A stretch of 64,000 bases of DNA from Arthrobacter sp. PM3 (GCF_003352915.1 NZ_CP022314.1:4256057-4320056), one strand, 5' to 3'. Shown: positions 36,438-45,933, counted from the first letter of the stretch. A program made the numbers and translations. Notes: generated from the letters alone by a model not told the origin.

Positions 36438-36787
36438 GGACGCGGCTCTGTCGGCGGCCGGAGGCGTTCCAGCTCCTCCCCGAGCGCCTGGATCCGCTGG
36501 TCCCTGGCCGTGATCTGCTCGCGCAGGTCATCCAGGACCTGGTCCACCTGGTCCATGCGGTAGCCGCGGAGGCCGACGCCGAAGCGGAGACGGTCGATGT
36601 CCGCCGCGGCCGCGTGCTCGGGCAGCAGGACCGGCGGCAGCGAGGCGACCGGCTCGTCGAAGCCGTCGTCAAAGGAGGCGCGGCCGCCGGCCCGGCCACG
36701 GCGGGAGATTTTCGATGCCAGGCCATTGCCAACGAGGACGGCGACGCCGATCAGCGCAATCGCCAGGAAGACCAGGAAGAGACTCAC
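36434..36787 (-). CDS. DivIVA-domain small membrane protein
   Basis: 117 aa. One N-terminal transmembrane helix (LFLVFLAIALIGVAVLVGNG) is followed by a short linker and the DivIVA-like motif RFGVGLRGYRMDQVDQVLDD with a C-terminal coiled coil (LREQITARDQRIQALGEELE). The GTG at 36787 is chosen because it starts the helix directly; CACGAT 6 nt upstream is a weak leaderless -10. Probably a scaffold at the envelope; exact role unknown. Coupled to the glycosyltransferase downstream. Confidence 0.85.
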   Translation of the reverse strand: MSLFLVFLAIALIGVAVLVGNGLASKISRRGRAGGRASFDDGFDEPVASLPPVLLPEHAAAADIDRLRFGVGLRGYRMDQVDQVLDDLREQITARDQRIQALGEELERLRPPTEPRP

Positions 36788-36836
36788 TAGACCATCGTGC
36801 CAGACGACGGCGGCCGGAACCGCCAGCCGCGGCCCG

Positions 36837-37709
36837 TCAGCCCCTCGTTCCGTTGCCGTTCGGGGAACCGGGGGAGCCTCCGTTCGGGTTCCGGTGGCGG
36901 GCCGCGCCCTCGACGACGAGTTCGACCGCGAGCGCGGGGTCATCCACGACCTGCACGAGGTCCAGGTCCTCCTCGGAGACCATGCCCTCGGCAACAAGCG
37001 TGTCCCGGACCCAGTCGAGCATCGGAGTCCAGAAGGCCGTTCCGACCAGGACTATCGGAAACGACGTGACCTTGTGGGTCTGGACCAGGACCATGGCTTC
37101 GAAGAGCTCGTCCAGGGTGCCCAGGCCCCCGGGGAGCACGATGAAGCCCTGGGCGTACTTGACGAACATGGTCTTACGGGCGAAGAAGTACCGGAAGTTG
37201 ATGCCCAGGTCCACCCACTGGTTCATGCCCTGCTCGAACGGCAGCTCGATCCCGAGCCCCACGGAGACGCCGTTGCCCTGCACGGCGCCTTTGTTCGCCG
37301 CCTCCATCGATCCGGGGCCGCCGCCGGTGATCACGGCCAGCCCGGCCTCGGCCAGCTTGCGTCCGACCTCGACGCCGAGCTCGTAGTTCAGGCTTCCGGG
37401 TAAGGTGCGGGCCGAACCGAAGACGCTGACGGCCGGGCCCAGATCGGCGAGGGCGCCGAATCCTTCCACGAACTCGCTCTGGATCCGCAGGACGCGCCAC
37501 GGGTCGGTGTGAACGAACTGGCCGGGCCCCTTGGTGTCCAGAAGGGTCTGGTCCGACATCGTGACCTTGGCCGCCTTGCGGCGCAGCTCGAGCGGGCCCT
37601 TATGGCGGATGCCGTTGGGGGCCGGGGTACTGCGGACCTCGCGGGCCGGCTGCCCGGCGGGGTTCTGTTCGGAGTTCTGCTGGGGGCCAGGCTGCGGATC
37701 GGTACTCAT
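36837..37709 (-). CDS. LOG-family protein (TIGR00730, Rv1205-like)
   Basis: About 290 aa. The Rossmann-like LOG signatures are ITGGGPGSMEAANKGA and VLPGGLGTLDELFEAMVLVQ. Relatives are cytokinin riboside 5'-monophosphate phosphoribohydrolases, i.e. nucleotide-N-glycosidases. N-terminal ~55 residues are Pro/Gln-rich. The ATG at 37709 is preferred over 37715 since TAGCCT lies exactly 6 nt upstream, predicting a leaderless mRNA. Confidence 0.92.
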   Translation of the reverse strand: MSTDPQPGPQQNSEQNPAGQPAREVRSTPAPNGIRHKGPLELRRKAAKVTMSDQTLLDTKGPGQFVHTDPWRVLRIQSEFVEGFGALADLGPAVSVFGSARTLPGSLNYELGVEVGRKLAEAGLAVITGGGPGSMEAANKGAVQGNGVSVGLGIELPFEQGMNQWVDLGINFRYFFARKTMFVKYAQGFIVLPGGLGTLDELFEAMVLVQTHKVTSFPIVLVGTAFWTPMLDWVRDTLVAEGMVSEEDLDLVQVVDDPALAVELVVEGAARHRNPNGGSPGSPNGNGTRG

Positions 37710-37715
37710 GCCCAT

Positions 37716-37721
37716 AGGCTA
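37716..37721 (-). promoter_or_regulatory. -10 element of the leaderless LOG gene
   Basis: TAGCCT, six bases before the ATG at 37709 on the minus strand. Confidence 0.6.
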
Positions 37722-37932
37722 GCGCGGAACATCGCCGGCACCGTTCCGGCGCGTCCGCGCCACACCCGCGCCACACCCGGGCCACACCCGGTCGGAGGCG
37801 GCGGCCGCGGTCCCGGCGCACCGGCCGGAATCCTACAGACAAACCCCGGCGCCGGCGCTGACGTGCAGGTATCTCTTGAGTCACGATCTTCAGCAAACTG
37901 AGTGATTGAGGTCATATCGCGTCAAAATTCGC

Positions 37933-37938
37933 TAGATT
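37933..37938 (+). promoter_or_regulatory. -10 element of leaderless gluA
   Basis: TAGATT followed by exactly six bases and the gluA ATG. It would drive the gluABCD operon. Confidence 0.62.
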
Positions 37939-37944
37939 CGATGT

Positions 37945-38700
37945 ATGACTACTCAAGTGCCCGGCGATGCGCTCGTCTCCCTGAAGGCCGTGAACAAGCA
38001 TTACGGCCAGTTGCACGTCTTGAAGGACATCAACCTGAATGTCCGCAAGGGTGAGGTTGTTGTTGTCATCGGCCCGTCGGGTTCCGGCAAGTCAACGCTT
38101 TGCCGCGCCATCAACCGTCTCGAGACGATCGACGACGGCGAGATCCGGATCGATGGCAAGGAACTGCCCGCCGAGGGCAAGGAATTGGCCAAACTGCGCG
38201 CCGACGTCGGCATGGTCTTCCAGTCCTTCAACCTTTTCGCCCACAAGACCATCCTGGAAAACGTCACCCTGGGCCCCATCAAGGTCAAGGGCGTTGCCAA
38301 GGCCGAGGCCGACAAGGAGGCCATGGCACTGCTGGAGCGGGTGGGCGTGGGGCACCAGGCCCCGAAGCTCCCGGCCCAGCTTTCCGGCGGCCAGCAGCAG
38401 CGCGTGGCGATCGCGCGTGCCCTGGCCATGAAGCCCAAAGTCATGCTCTTCGATGAGCCCACCTCGGCCCTCGACCCGGAAATGATCAACGAGGTCCTGG
38501 ACGTCATGGTCCAACTCGCCAAGGAGGGCATGACCATGATCGTGGTCACCCACGAGATGGGCTTCGCCCGCAAGGCCGCCGACCGGGTCGTGTTCATGGC
38601 CGACGGCCAGATCGTCGAGGACGCGACCCCCGAGGAATTCTTCACCAATCCGAAGAGCAGCCGGGCCAAGGATTTCCTGTCCAAGCTGCTGACGCACTAA
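37945..38700 (+). CDS. gluA: Glutamate-type ABC transporter ATP-binding protein
   Basis: 251 aa. Walker [22 protein letters not shown]-loop [14 protein letters not shown], signature [17 protein letters not shown], Walker [16 protein letters not shown] and switch [16 protein letters not shown]. It powers uptake of glutamate or a related polar amino acid with GluB, C and D. First gene of the operon; predicted leaderless ATG. Confidence 0.95.
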   Translation: MTTQVPGDALVSLKAVNKHYGQLHVLKDINLNVRKGEVVVVIGPSGSGKSTLCRAINRLETIDDGEIRIDGKELPAEGKELAKLRADVGMVFQSFNLFAHKTILENVTLGPIKVKGVAKAEADKEAMALLERVGVGHQAPKLPAQLSGGQQQRVAIARALAMKPKVMLFDEPTSALDPEMINEVLDVMVQLAKEGMTMIVVTHEMGFARKAADRVVFMADGQIVEDATPEEFFTNPKSSRAKDFLSKLLTH

Positions 38701-38721
38701 GTCCTTACGAGTTCGCACCCT

Positions 38722-38739
38722 GGCCGCCGGAAGGCGGCC
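38722..38739 (+). other. Intercistronic GNRA-loop hairpin between gluA and gluB
   Basis: GGCCGCC-GGAA-GGCGGCC, a perfect 7-bp stem with a GGAA tetraloop, just before the gluB ribosome-binding site. It probably protects or punctuates the message. Confidence 0.6.
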
Positions 38740-38758
38740 GTCCAATGAAAGGAATGTC

Positions 38759-39643
38759 ATGAAGGCATTTTTGACCCGAAGGAAATCCCTTCTGGTTGCC
38801 GCATCCGCAGCACTGGCGCTCAGCCTGAGCGCCTGTGGCGGCAGCTCCTCCACTACCACCAACCCGCCTGTAGCCGAGAAGCCGAGCTTTGCTGCCGATT
38901 CCACCATGGCCAAGCTTTCGAACGCAGGGAAGATCACCATCGGCACGAAGTTCGACCAGCCGCTGTTCGGCCAGAAGGGCCTCGACGGCAAGCCGGTCGG
39001 CTTCGACGTCGAAATCGGCAAGCTGATTGCCGCCAAGCTGGGCATCCCCGCCGACAAGATCGAGTGGGTTGAGACTGTCTCCGCCAACCGCGAGGAATTC
39101 CTCAAGCAGGGCAAGGTGGACATGATCGTCGCCACCTACACCATCAACGACAAGCGGAAAACCCAGGTTGACTTCGCCGGCCCGTACTACGAAGCCGGCC
39201 AGGCCCTCATGGTGAACAAGGACAACAACTCCATCACCAAGCCCGAGGACGTCAAGGGCAAGAATGTCTGTTCCGTGACCGGGTCCACCCCCGCCGCGAC
39301 GATCGTGGAGAAGTACCAAGCCGTCCTGGTGCCGGCGGCCACCTACTCCGCCTGCCTCGAGCCGCTGCGCAACAAGCAGGTCGAAGCGATCACCACCGAC
39401 AACGTGATCCTGGCCGGGTTCGTCTCCAAGGAACCGGACGCCTTCAAGCTGGCCTCGGACCAGACCTTCACGAAGGAGCCCTACGGCATCGGCCTGAAGA
39501 AGGACGACACCGCGTTCCGCATGTGGATCAACGACCAGCTGGAAGCGTTCGCCAAGGACGGGTCCTACAAGAAGGCGTGGGAAGACACTGCCGGCACGGT
39601 CATCAAGACCGCTCCCGAGCTCCCCACGATCGACCGCTACTAG
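38759..39643 (+). CDS. gluB: Glutamate-type ABC transporter substrate-binding lipoprotein
   Basis: 294 aa. A signal peptide with lipobox LSLSACGG (Cys about residue 26) anchors it to the outer face of the membrane. The family-3 binding-protein fold shows KITIGTKFDQPLFGQK, GFDVEIGKLIAAKLGI, VDMIVATYTINDKRKTQVDF and KGKNVCSVTGSTPA. Two extra cysteines (VCSVTG, YSACLE) could form a disulfide. AAAGGA precedes the ATG. Confidence 0.94.
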   Translation: MKAFLTRRKSLLVAASAALALSLSACGGSSSTTTNPPVAEKPSFAADSTMAKLSNAGKITIGTKFDQPLFGQKGLDGKPVGFDVEIGKLIAAKLGIPADKIEWVETVSANREEFLKQGKVDMIVATYTINDKRKTQVDFAGPYYEAGQALMVNKDNNSITKPEDVKGKNVCSVTGSTPAATIVEKYQAVLVPAATYSACLEPLRNKQVEAITTDNVILAGFVSKEPDAFKLASDQTFTKEPYGIGLKKDDTAFRMWINDQLEAFAKDGSYKKAWEDTAGTVIKTAPELPTIDRY

Positions 39644-39650
39644 CCGGTCC

Positions 39651-39696
39651 TGGCGGTTGCCGGGCGCGGGGTTCCTCCGCGGCCCGGCAGCCGCCA
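39651..39696 (+). other. Intercistronic hairpin between gluB and gluC
   Basis: A long, nearly perfect stem with arms of about 19 nt, one G-U pair and a single-base bulge, immediately after the gluB stop. There is no T-run. Such stems usually keep binding-protein mRNA more abundant than permease mRNA. Confidence 0.65.
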
Positions 39697-39743
39697 CTGC
39701 CGTCTAACGCCTGGATTCCCCCTAAACGCAGCTGAAGGAATAT

Positions 39744-40394
39744 ATGGACGTCATCATTGAAAACCTCCCCCAGTATTGGGACGGTTTTCTCAGAACCCTT
39801 TTCCTGTCCTTGGTCTCGGGGATTATCGCCCTGGTCGTCGGCACCGTACTGGCCGCGGCCCGCGTCTCTCCCGTCGCCGCCCTGCGCGGCTTCAGCATGG
39901 TGTACGTCGAGATTGTCCGGAACACTCCGCTGACCATCGCGTTCTTTTTCGCCGCCGTCGTCCTGCCCCGGGTCGGCATCACGTTCCAGCAGTTCGAGGT
40001 AGCCGCCATCATCGCCCTGAGCGCCTACACCTCGGCCTTCATCGCCGAGGCCGTGCGCTCGGGCGTCAACAGCGTCCCGGTGGGCCAGGCGGAGGCTGCG
40101 CGCAGCATCGGCATGAAGTTCAGCCAGGTGCTCTCCCTCATCGTCCTGCCGCAGGCACTGCGCACCGTCATCCCGCCGCTGATCAACATCCTGATCGCCC
40201 TGGTCAAGAACTCCTCCGTGGCCGGTGCCTTCTATGTACTGGAACTGTTCGGCTACGGCAAGCAGCTGGCCAACGCCAACGGTGACGCCGTCGTGTGGGT
40301 CCTGGTCGGCGTCGCCTTCTTCTACCTGCTGATAACCGTCCCGCTTGGCTTCCTCGCCAACTTCGTTGAACGAAAGGTGGCAATCGCGCGATGA
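39744..40394 (+). CDS. gluC: Glutamate-type ABC transporter permease
   Basis: 216 aa, HisM/GlnP-type permease. Several hydrophobic helices flank the EAA-type cytoplasmic loop EAARSIGMKFSQVLSLIVLPQ. VYVEIVRNTPLTIAFFFAAV is the usual N-terminal signature. Its last codon overlaps the gluD start (ATGA). Confidence 0.94.
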   Translation: MDVIIENLPQYWDGFLRTLFLSLVSGIIALVVGTVLAAARVSPVAALRGFSMVYVEIVRNTPLTIAFFFAAVVLPRVGITFQQFEVAAIIALSAYTSAFIAEAVRSGVNSVPVGQAEAARSIGMKFSQVLSLIVLPQALRTVIPPLINILIALVKNSSVAGAFYVLELFGYGKQLANANGDAVVWVLVGVAFFYLLITVPLGFLANFVERKVAIAR

Positions 40395-41224
40395 GCTCTG
40401 TTCTCTACGACGTCCCCGGCCCCAAAGCCCGCCGGATTTCGCTGATCGGCTCCATCATCGGCGTCATCGTGATCGGCGGCCTCCTCGTCCTGGCCGTCAT
40501 GACGCTCGCCCAGCAGGGAATCTTCGACCCCAAACGCTGGGCTGTCTTCCAGATTCCCGATGTCTGGGTGCTGATCGCCAACGGCATCGGCGCGACGCTC
40601 GCCGCGGCAGCCGTAGCGGCCGTCATTGCCTTCCCGCTGGGCCTGATCGTGTGCCTGCTGCGCATCTCCGACAACCCGTGGGTCCGGGTGCCCACCAGGG
40701 TCGTGCTGGAATTCCTGCGCGGCATGCCCGTGGTGCTCATGATGCTGTTCGTGCTCCTGGTCTTCGCCACGAGCTCGTTCGTCGCCGTCGTGGCCGGCCT
40801 GGTCCTGTACAACTCGGCGATCTTCGCCGAGATCATCCGCGCCGGCATCCAGTCGCTGCCCAAGGGCCAGCGGGAAGCCGGCCTGGCGATCGGGCTGACC
40901 AGTTTCCAGTCCCGGCTGACCATCGAGCTGCCGCAGGCCATCCGGCGCATGCTGCCCTCGCTCGTCGCTCAGCTCGTGGTGCTGCTCAAGGACACCTCGC
41001 TCGGCTACATCGTCGCCTACGGCGAACTGCTCCGGGCCGTACAGGTCATGGCCGACTTCCTCGGCCCGCAGTACCTGTTCCCGGTGTTCTTCGTGGCCGC
41101 CGCCATCTACATCGCGATCGACCTGGCGGTCTCCCGCCTGGCCATCTGGCTCGAACGCCGCGGCTCCAAGCGGGCCGCTGGCGGCGTCGCCCACGTCCCG
41201 GTCGCCGGGATCGCGGCCAAGTAG
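40391..41224 (+). CDS. gluD: Glutamate-type ABC transporter permease
   Basis: 277 aa, second permease of the gluABCD system. RVVLEFLRGMPVVLMMLFVL and the EAA loop EAGLAIGLTSFQSRLTIELPQ are present. The N-terminal ~20 residues and the charged C-terminus are cytoplasmic. Translationally coupled to gluC. A strong terminator follows. Confidence 0.94.
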   Translation: MSSVLYDVPGPKARRISLIGSIIGVIVIGGLLVLAVMTLAQQGIFDPKRWAVFQIPDVWVLIANGIGATLAAAAVAAVIAFPLGLIVCLLRISDNPWVRVPTRVVLEFLRGMPVVLMMLFVLLVFATSSFVAVVAGLVLYNSAIFAEIIRAGIQSLPKGQREAGLAIGLTSFQSRLTIELPQAIRRMLPSLVAQLVVLLKDTSLGYIVAYGELLRAVQVMADFLGPQYLFPVFFVAAAIYIAIDLAVSRLAIWLERRGSKRAAGGVAHVPVAGIAAK

Positions 41225-41256
41225 CGCCCCGGTAAGACTCGCCGCACAGGCGCACA

Positions 41257-41292
41257 AAAAGGTCCGGAACCCTTCGGGGTTCCGGACCTTTT
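41257..41292. terminator. Bidirectional Rho-independent terminator with UUCG loop
   Basis: GGTCCGGAACCC-TTCG-GGGTTCCGGACC, a perfect 12-bp stem (41261-41272 with 41277-41288) flanked by AAAA and TTTT. It serves gluD and the convergent dapE. Confidence 0.96.
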
Positions 41293-41318
41293 GCGTTTCG
41301 ATACAGCGGGGCCGGTTT

Positions 41319-42482
41319 TCAGGCCCGGAGCCAAGTCCGCAGCGCCCGCAGGCACTCGCGGATCGCGTCCGCCTCGACGTGCTCATTGTCCTTGTGGGCC
41401 AGCAGCGCATCACCGGGGCCGAAGTTCACCGCGGGAATGCCCAGTTCACTGAAGCGGGCGACGTCGGTCCAGCCGTACTTGGGTTTCGGCTCCGCGCCGA
41501 CGGCGGCCACGAACGACGCGGCGGCCGGGTGGTTCAGGCCGGGCCGCGCCCCCGCGGCGCTGTCGGTCCGGACGACGTCGAACCCGTCAAGCAGTTCCCG
41601 CACGACGGCTTCAGCCCCGTCCGGAGTCTTGTCCGGGGCGAACCGGTAGTTGATTTCCACCACACAGGCATCGGGGATGACGTTCCCGGCCGTGCCGCCC
41701 TGAATCCTGACGGCGTTGAGGCTTTCCCGGTAGTCGAGGCCGTCAACCGTCACGGTCTGCGGCTCGTACGCCGCCAGCCGGGCCAGGATCGGGGCCGCAG
41801 CATGGATGGCGTTGCTGCCCATCCACGCCCTGGCCGAGTGCGCCGCCTCGCCGCGCGTGGTCACTTCGAACCGGCTGGTGCCGTTGCAGCCGCCTTCCAC
41901 CGTCCCGTCGGTGGGCTCGAGCAGGATCGCGAAATCCCCGCCGAGCAGCGCTCCGTGATTGCGCACCAGCCGGCCGAGGCCGCTCTTGACGGCCTCGACT
42001 TCCTCGTGGTCGTAGAAAACGAAGGTGACGTCCTTGTCCGGCTCCGCCCCGCCGTCGAACAAGGTGGCCGCCAGCGCCAACTGCACGGCGACGCCGCCTT
42101 TCATGTCGGTGGCGCCGCGGCCGTACAGGATGCCCTCCCCCGGCGCCCCGGAAGGCCAGTAGGCGGGAACGGTCCCGAGCGAGCCCTCCGTCAGGGGCAG
42201 CGGAACCGTGTCCAGATGCCCGGCGAGGATCACGCGTTCGGCGCGGCCGAGGTTGGTGCGGGCGATGATCGAATCGCCGTCGCGGACCAGCTCCAGCTGC
42301 GGCAGCGCCCGGAGGGCTTGCTCCACGGCGTCAGCCAGCGGCTTTTCGTTGCCGGACACGCTGTTGATGTCGATCAGGGCAGCCGTGAGCAGCGCGACAT
42401 CCTGCCGCAGGTCCAGGTGGACGGGCGGGTGGGCGGGGGGCTGGTTGGCGGCGCGGTCAGGGGTGCGGTTGCTGGTGGTCAC
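41319..42482 (-). CDS. dapE: Succinyl-diaminopimelate desuccinylase
   Basis: Hydrolyses N-succinyl-LL-DAP to LL-DAP in lysine and peptidoglycan synthesis. M20 family, 387 aa. Metal and catalytic residues: GHLDTVPLP, LYGRGATDMKGG, YDHEEVEA, LLEPTDG and the C-terminal His in LAHKDNEHVE. It has a ~25-residue Pro-rich lead. The GTG lies exactly 6 nt after TACAGT, so it is predicted leaderless. Divergent from dapD with 82 bp between the starts. Confidence 0.94.
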   Translation of the reverse strand: MTTSNRTPDRAANQPPAHPPVHLDLRQDVALLTAALIDINSVSGNEKPLADAVEQALRALPQLELVRDGDSIIARTNLGRAERVILAGHLDTVPLPLTEGSLGTVPAYWPSGAPGEGILYGRGATDMKGGVAVQLALAATLFDGGAEPDKDVTFVFYDHEEVEAVKSGLGRLVRNHGALLGGDFAILLEPTDGTVEGGCNGTSRFEVTTRGEAAHSARAWMGSNAIHAAAPILARLAAYEPQTVTVDGLDYRESLNAVRIQGGTAGNVIPDACVVEINYRFAPDKTPDGAEAVVRELLDGFDVVRTDSAAGARPGLNHPAAASFVAAVGAEPKPKYGWTDVARFSELGIPAVNFGPGDALLAHKDNEHVEADAIRECLRALRTWLRA

Positions 42483-42488
42483 CGTCCC

Positions 42489-42494
42489 ACTGTA
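42489..42494 (-). promoter_or_regulatory. -10 element of leaderless dapE
   Basis: TACAGT, six bases before the GTG on the minus strand. Confidence 0.6.
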
Positions 42495-42552
42495 GCTGTC
42501 CTGCGGCCCACGTCCCGGGCTGTCATGTTTCAGCGCCCGGGAAGGCTCTCGT

Positions 42553-42558
42553 TAGACT
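42553..42558 (+). promoter_or_regulatory. -10 element of leaderless dapD
   Basis: TAGACT, six bases before the dapD ATG. Confidence 0.65.
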
Positions 42559-42564
42559 TGGGAC

Positions 42565-43587
42565 ATGACTGAAACTGCTTCTTCCGCCGTGCCCGCCGAC
42601 GCCCGTTCCGATGCCCGCTCTGCCTACGGCTATGGGGTCGCCACCGTTTCGACGCGCAACGGCGAGGCCACCGTCCTGGATGTCTGGTTTCCGGCGCCGG
42701 CGCTCGGGGTGGCGGCGGAGAGCCTCCGCGACGTGGACAACGCGGACCAGTCACTGATCGACATCGCCGCCCACGGCACCGACCCCGACCGGGGCACGGA
42801 GCAGAAGGTGGTCTTTGCCCAGATCAACCTGGATGAAGCCCCGGCGGACACGGCCGACGCCTATCTGCGCCTGCACCTGCTCTCCCACCGGCTCGTCCAG
42901 CCCAACACGATCAACCTCGACGGCATCTTCGGCAAGCTCCCCAACGTGGTGTGGACCAACTTTGGCCCCGCGGCGGTGGAGGACTTCGAACTGACCCGTG
43001 CACGCCTGCGCAAGCGCGGAGCCGTCACCGTATTCGGCGTGGACAAGTTCCCCCGCATGGTGGACTACGTGATCCCCTCCGGTGTCCGGATCGCCGACGC
43101 CGACCGTGTCCGGCTTGGCGCGCACCTGGCCGAAGGCACCACGGTTATGCACGAAGGCTTCGTGAACTTCAACGCGGGCACGCTGGGCACCTCCATGGTC
43201 GAGGGCCGGATCTCGGCCGGTGTCGTCGCCGGTGACGGGTCCGACGTCGGCGGCGGTGCGTCCATCATGGGCACCCTCTCCGGCGGCGGCAAGGAAAAGA
43301 TCGCCCTCGGCGAGCGGGTCCTGCTGGGCGCCAATTCGGGTGTGGGCATCAGCCTGGGCGACGACTCCGTGGTGGAGGCCGGGCTGTATGTCACGGCCGG
43401 CACCCGGGTGCGGGTCGTCAGCCCCCGGAACGCTGAGGGCGAGGACACCAGCCGGGTGGTCAAGGCTATCGAGCTTTCCGGCGTTCCGAACCTTCTCTTC
43501 CGCCGCAATTCCGCCACCGGCGCCGTCGAAGCGCTCCCCCGCAAGGGACAGACGGTGGAGCTGAACGCGGACCTGCACGCCAACTGA
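42565..43587 (+). CDS. dapD: Tetrahydrodipicolinate N-succinyltransferase
   Basis: Succinylates tetrahydrodipicolinate from succinyl-CoA. 340 aa, the actinobacterial long form with a left-handed beta-helix. [20 protein letters not shown] begins the conserved N-domain, and hexapeptide-type repeats run through [39 protein letters not shown] and [19 protein letters not shown]. Divergent dapE completes the next-but-one pathway step; dapC is 4 kb away. Confidence 0.95.
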   Translation: MTETASSAVPADARSDARSAYGYGVATVSTRNGEATVLDVWFPAPALGVAAESLRDVDNADQSLIDIAAHGTDPDRGTEQKVVFAQINLDEAPADTADAYLRLHLLSHRLVQPNTINLDGIFGKLPNVVWTNFGPAAVEDFELTRARLRKRGAVTVFGVDKFPRMVDYVIPSGVRIADADRVRLGAHLAEGTTVMHEGFVNFNAGTLGTSMVEGRISAGVVAGDGSDVGGGASIMGTLSGGGKEKIALGERVLLGANSGVGISLGDDSVVEAGLYVTAGTRVRVVSPRNAEGEDTSRVVKAIELSGVPNLLFRRNSATGAVEALPRKGQTVELNADLHAN

Positions 43588-43696
43588 CCGCACCGGCTGG
43601 TACGGTATGGCGGGCGGTGCAGACCGCCCGCCGGGTCCGACCCGGCATTAATGCAGCCGACGACGCAGCCCGCCAGGGCCTGAGGGAGTACGTTTC

Positions 43697-44548
43697 GTGG
43701 CACGACGAGGGAGCTGGCGGCGCCGGATCGTCCTTCTGCTGACCCTGGCAATGGTCGCAGGGGCGATCTACACCGCCGTGGCGTTTCTGCAGCGCTCGGA
43801 AACGCTCATCACCGAGCGCTGCACCGCGGCGGGCAGCGGCGGCGACGACCTCGCCACGGACCAGGCCGCGAACGCCTCCCTCATCACGGCCGTGGCGGTC
43901 CGGCGCGGGCTTCCGGCCCGCGCGGCCAGCATCGCCCTGGCCACCGCGATGCAGGAGTCCAAGTTGCGCAACATCGGCCACGGCGACCAGGCCGGTCCGG
44001 ATTCGCGCGGCCTGTTCCAGCAGCGGCCCTCCCAGGGCTGGGGCACCGCGGCCCAGGTAATGGACCCGTACCACGCCAGCAACGCCTTCTACGATGCGCT
44101 CGTAGAGGTCTCCGGCTACGAGTCGATGGACATCACCGTCGCCGCCCAAAAGGTGCAGCGCTCAGCCTACCCGGGCGCCTACGCCCAGCATCAGGTGATG
44201 GCCCGCGCGTTTGCGTCCGCACTGAGCGGCCAGACGCCGGCCGGCCTGGACTGCTCACTGCGGTCCCCCGAGGCCGCCGGCGATCCGGCCGCCGTTGCGG
44301 ATGAGCTGACAGCGGCCCTCGGCAATCTGCCCGTCTCCACCAGCGGCCGGACGCTGCTGGTCGACGCCGAGGGCACCGAGGCCTGGTCGGTGGCCCAGTG
44401 GGCCGTGGCCAACGCCAAGACGCTGGCTATCACCGGCGTCGAAGTGGACGGACACGCCTGGAACCGGCAGTCCCGTGACGGCTGGCAGCCCGCGCAGGTC
44501 CCGGCCGGGCAGGTGCGGATCACGGTCGCCGACACCCCGGCCGGCTAG
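43697..44548 (+). CDS. Membrane-anchored lysozyme-like protein, function unassigned
   Basis: 283 aa. One N-terminal helix (IVLLLTLAMVAGAIYTAVAF) suggests membrane anchoring or secretion. The segment ASIALATAMQESKLRNIGHG and then DSRGLFQQRPSQGWGTAAQV resembles lytic-transglycosylase/lysozyme folds, with Glu in MQESKL a candidate catalytic acid. The C-terminal ~100 residues form a separate domain. Start GTG with GAGGGAG upstream. Peptidoglycan cleavage is plausible but not proven. Confidence 0.7.
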   Translation: MARRGSWRRRIVLLLTLAMVAGAIYTAVAFLQRSETLITERCTAAGSGGDDLATDQAANASLITAVAVRRGLPARAASIALATAMQESKLRNIGHGDQAGPDSRGLFQQRPSQGWGTAAQVMDPYHASNAFYDALVEVSGYESMDITVAAQKVQRSAYPGAYAQHQVMARAFASALSGQTPAGLDCSLRSPEAAGDPAAVADELTAALGNLPVSTSGRTLLVDAEGTEAWSVAQWAVANAKTLAITGVEVDGHAWNRQSRDGWQPAQVPAGQVRITVADTPAG

Positions 44549-44573
44549 CGCCGGCGCAGCCGGCAGCCTTCGG

Positions 44574-45185
44574 TCAGACGAGGAGATCGACCACGGGCTG
44601 CACGTAGCTGCGGAACAGTTCCGGCTGCGACAACAACTCGTGGCTCATGATGATCTTGTCCGGCTCGAGGTACCAGGCGCGCGGCTCCGCGAGCGGGAGC
44701 TCGATGATCGTCAGGCTGAAGTCCTTCGCGGCACGGCCCACTTCCAGCAGGCGGTCCTCCACCATGTCGGCCAGGAGCTCATTGGCGCTATTGGCCTCGC
44801 GTTCGGCCTCCAGTGCGCCGTATTCCGCAAGCCGTTCCCGGGACCACGTGAGCGCGGCGCCGAAGTGCGCCTGCAGCACCCGCCGGAGCGCCGGCGAGTT
44901 GCTGAACGTGCCAAATCCCGGCGGGGAGAGCTCGGGCGACATCTCCGGATGGGCCTTCAGCAGCTGCTCCCACCAGGCCTCCCACTCCGTCTTGAGCGCC
45001 GCAGGGCCGCCGACTTCGGAGATCAGGTGCGCATGATCCGCGGCGCGGATCTTCGGTGCCACATGGCACAGCGCCGGATGCCCGGCTGTGTCCAGGCCGG
45101 CGGCGTCACGAACGTAAAGGGCAATGAGCATGGGACCCGAAGTATCCATGGTGATCCGCCAGCCAGGTCCGCCGGTGTGGTGCAT
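44574..45185 (-). CDS. Conserved hypothetical protein, function unknown
   Basis: 203 aa, soluble, mixed helix/strand. GGGAGG lies 7 nt before the ATG at 45185; a second in-frame Met (MDTSGPMLIALYVRD) is 12 codons on. Features include KTEWEAWWEQLLKAHPE, PPGFGTFSNSPALRRVLQ and a C-terminal FSLTIIELPLAEPRAWYLEP. I do not recognise the family. It is convergent with the lysozyme-like gene and precedes no obvious operon partner. Confidence 0.75.
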   Translation of the reverse strand: MHHTGGPGWRITMDTSGPMLIALYVRDAAGLDTAGHPALCHVAPKIRAADHAHLISEVGGPAALKTEWEAWWEQLLKAHPEMSPELSPPGFGTFSNSPALRRVLQAHFGAALTWSRERLAEYGALEAEREANSANELLADMVEDRLLEVGRAAKDFSLTIIELPLAEPRAWYLEPDKIIMSHELLSQPELFRSYVQPVVDLLV

Positions 45186-45243
45186 CCAATTGCCTCCCTT
45201 GGCAAGACGTACTATCTCAGTCTATTCCTGTTGTTAGTGCACG

Positions 45244-45933
45244 TTAACGGCTGGCTGCCCGGCTGATTGTACGGTCCGCCAGCCGGCGGTTCAGGCCCTC
45301 GAGATGGGATTCCAGCACATCCTTGCACATCCGGGCGGTCATCCATTCCGGCTGCAGGAGGGCGTGCATGGTCAGCCCGTCCAGGACCGCCAGGAGCAGC
45401 TCGGCCTCGGTGACGAGCACCTGCTGATCGATGCCGTCCGCCGACCCGTCGTCGCCGTCGTCAGTGCCGTCCGCGCCGCCGCCTGCCAGGCCCAGGACGA
45501 GCCCGCCCACCACCGCTGCCACGGCGCGGTGGCTGCGGTCCGCTTCCGCGGCCAGGAACGGCCGCGTCCGGGCGGCATTCTTGAAGGCCATCCAGACGCA
45601 GGCGTCCACCGCCCGCACCTCGTCCAGCGGAAGGAACTCACCCAGCAGGCCCAGGACCGCACCGTGGTGCTCCTCCGAGCCCGGCCGCAGCTCCCCCAGG
45701 CGCACGTCCGCGTCCGCGAGCCGTCCGACAATCCGGTCGATCACTGCCGCGAAAGCGTGGGAGAGCAGCTCGTCGCTGCTGGCGAAGTAGTGCCGCACCG
45801 AGCCGACGGCCAGCTGCGCTTCATCCGCCACTTCGCGCAGGGATGCCCGTTCGAAGCCGTCGGCGGCGATGATTCTGAAAACCGCGTCTACTATTTCCTG
45901 GCGCCGGATGGCGGCGTCGACAAATTTAGGCAC
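45244..45933 (-). CDS. TetR/BetI-like transcriptional regulator
   Basis: 229 aa. HTH region IVDAVFRIIAADGFERASLR, EVADEAQLAVGSVRHYFASS and DELLSHAF is classic TetR. The ligand domain contains an acidic low-complexity insert (GGGADGTDDGDDGSADG). GTG start preceded by an A-rich GCTAAAAAAGACCA. No operator-like palindrome or adjacent target gene is obvious; ligand unknown. Confidence 0.9.
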   Translation of the reverse strand: MPKFVDAAIRRQEIVDAVFRIIAADGFERASLREVADEAQLAVGSVRHYFASSDELLSHAFAAVIDRIVGRLADADVRLGELRPGSEEHHGAVLGLLGEFLPLDEVRAVDACVWMAFKNAARTRPFLAAEADRSHRAVAAVVGGLVLGLAGGGADGTDDGDDGSADGIDQQVLVTEAELLLAVLDGLTMHALLQPEWMTARMCKDVLESHLEGLNRRLADRTISRAASR

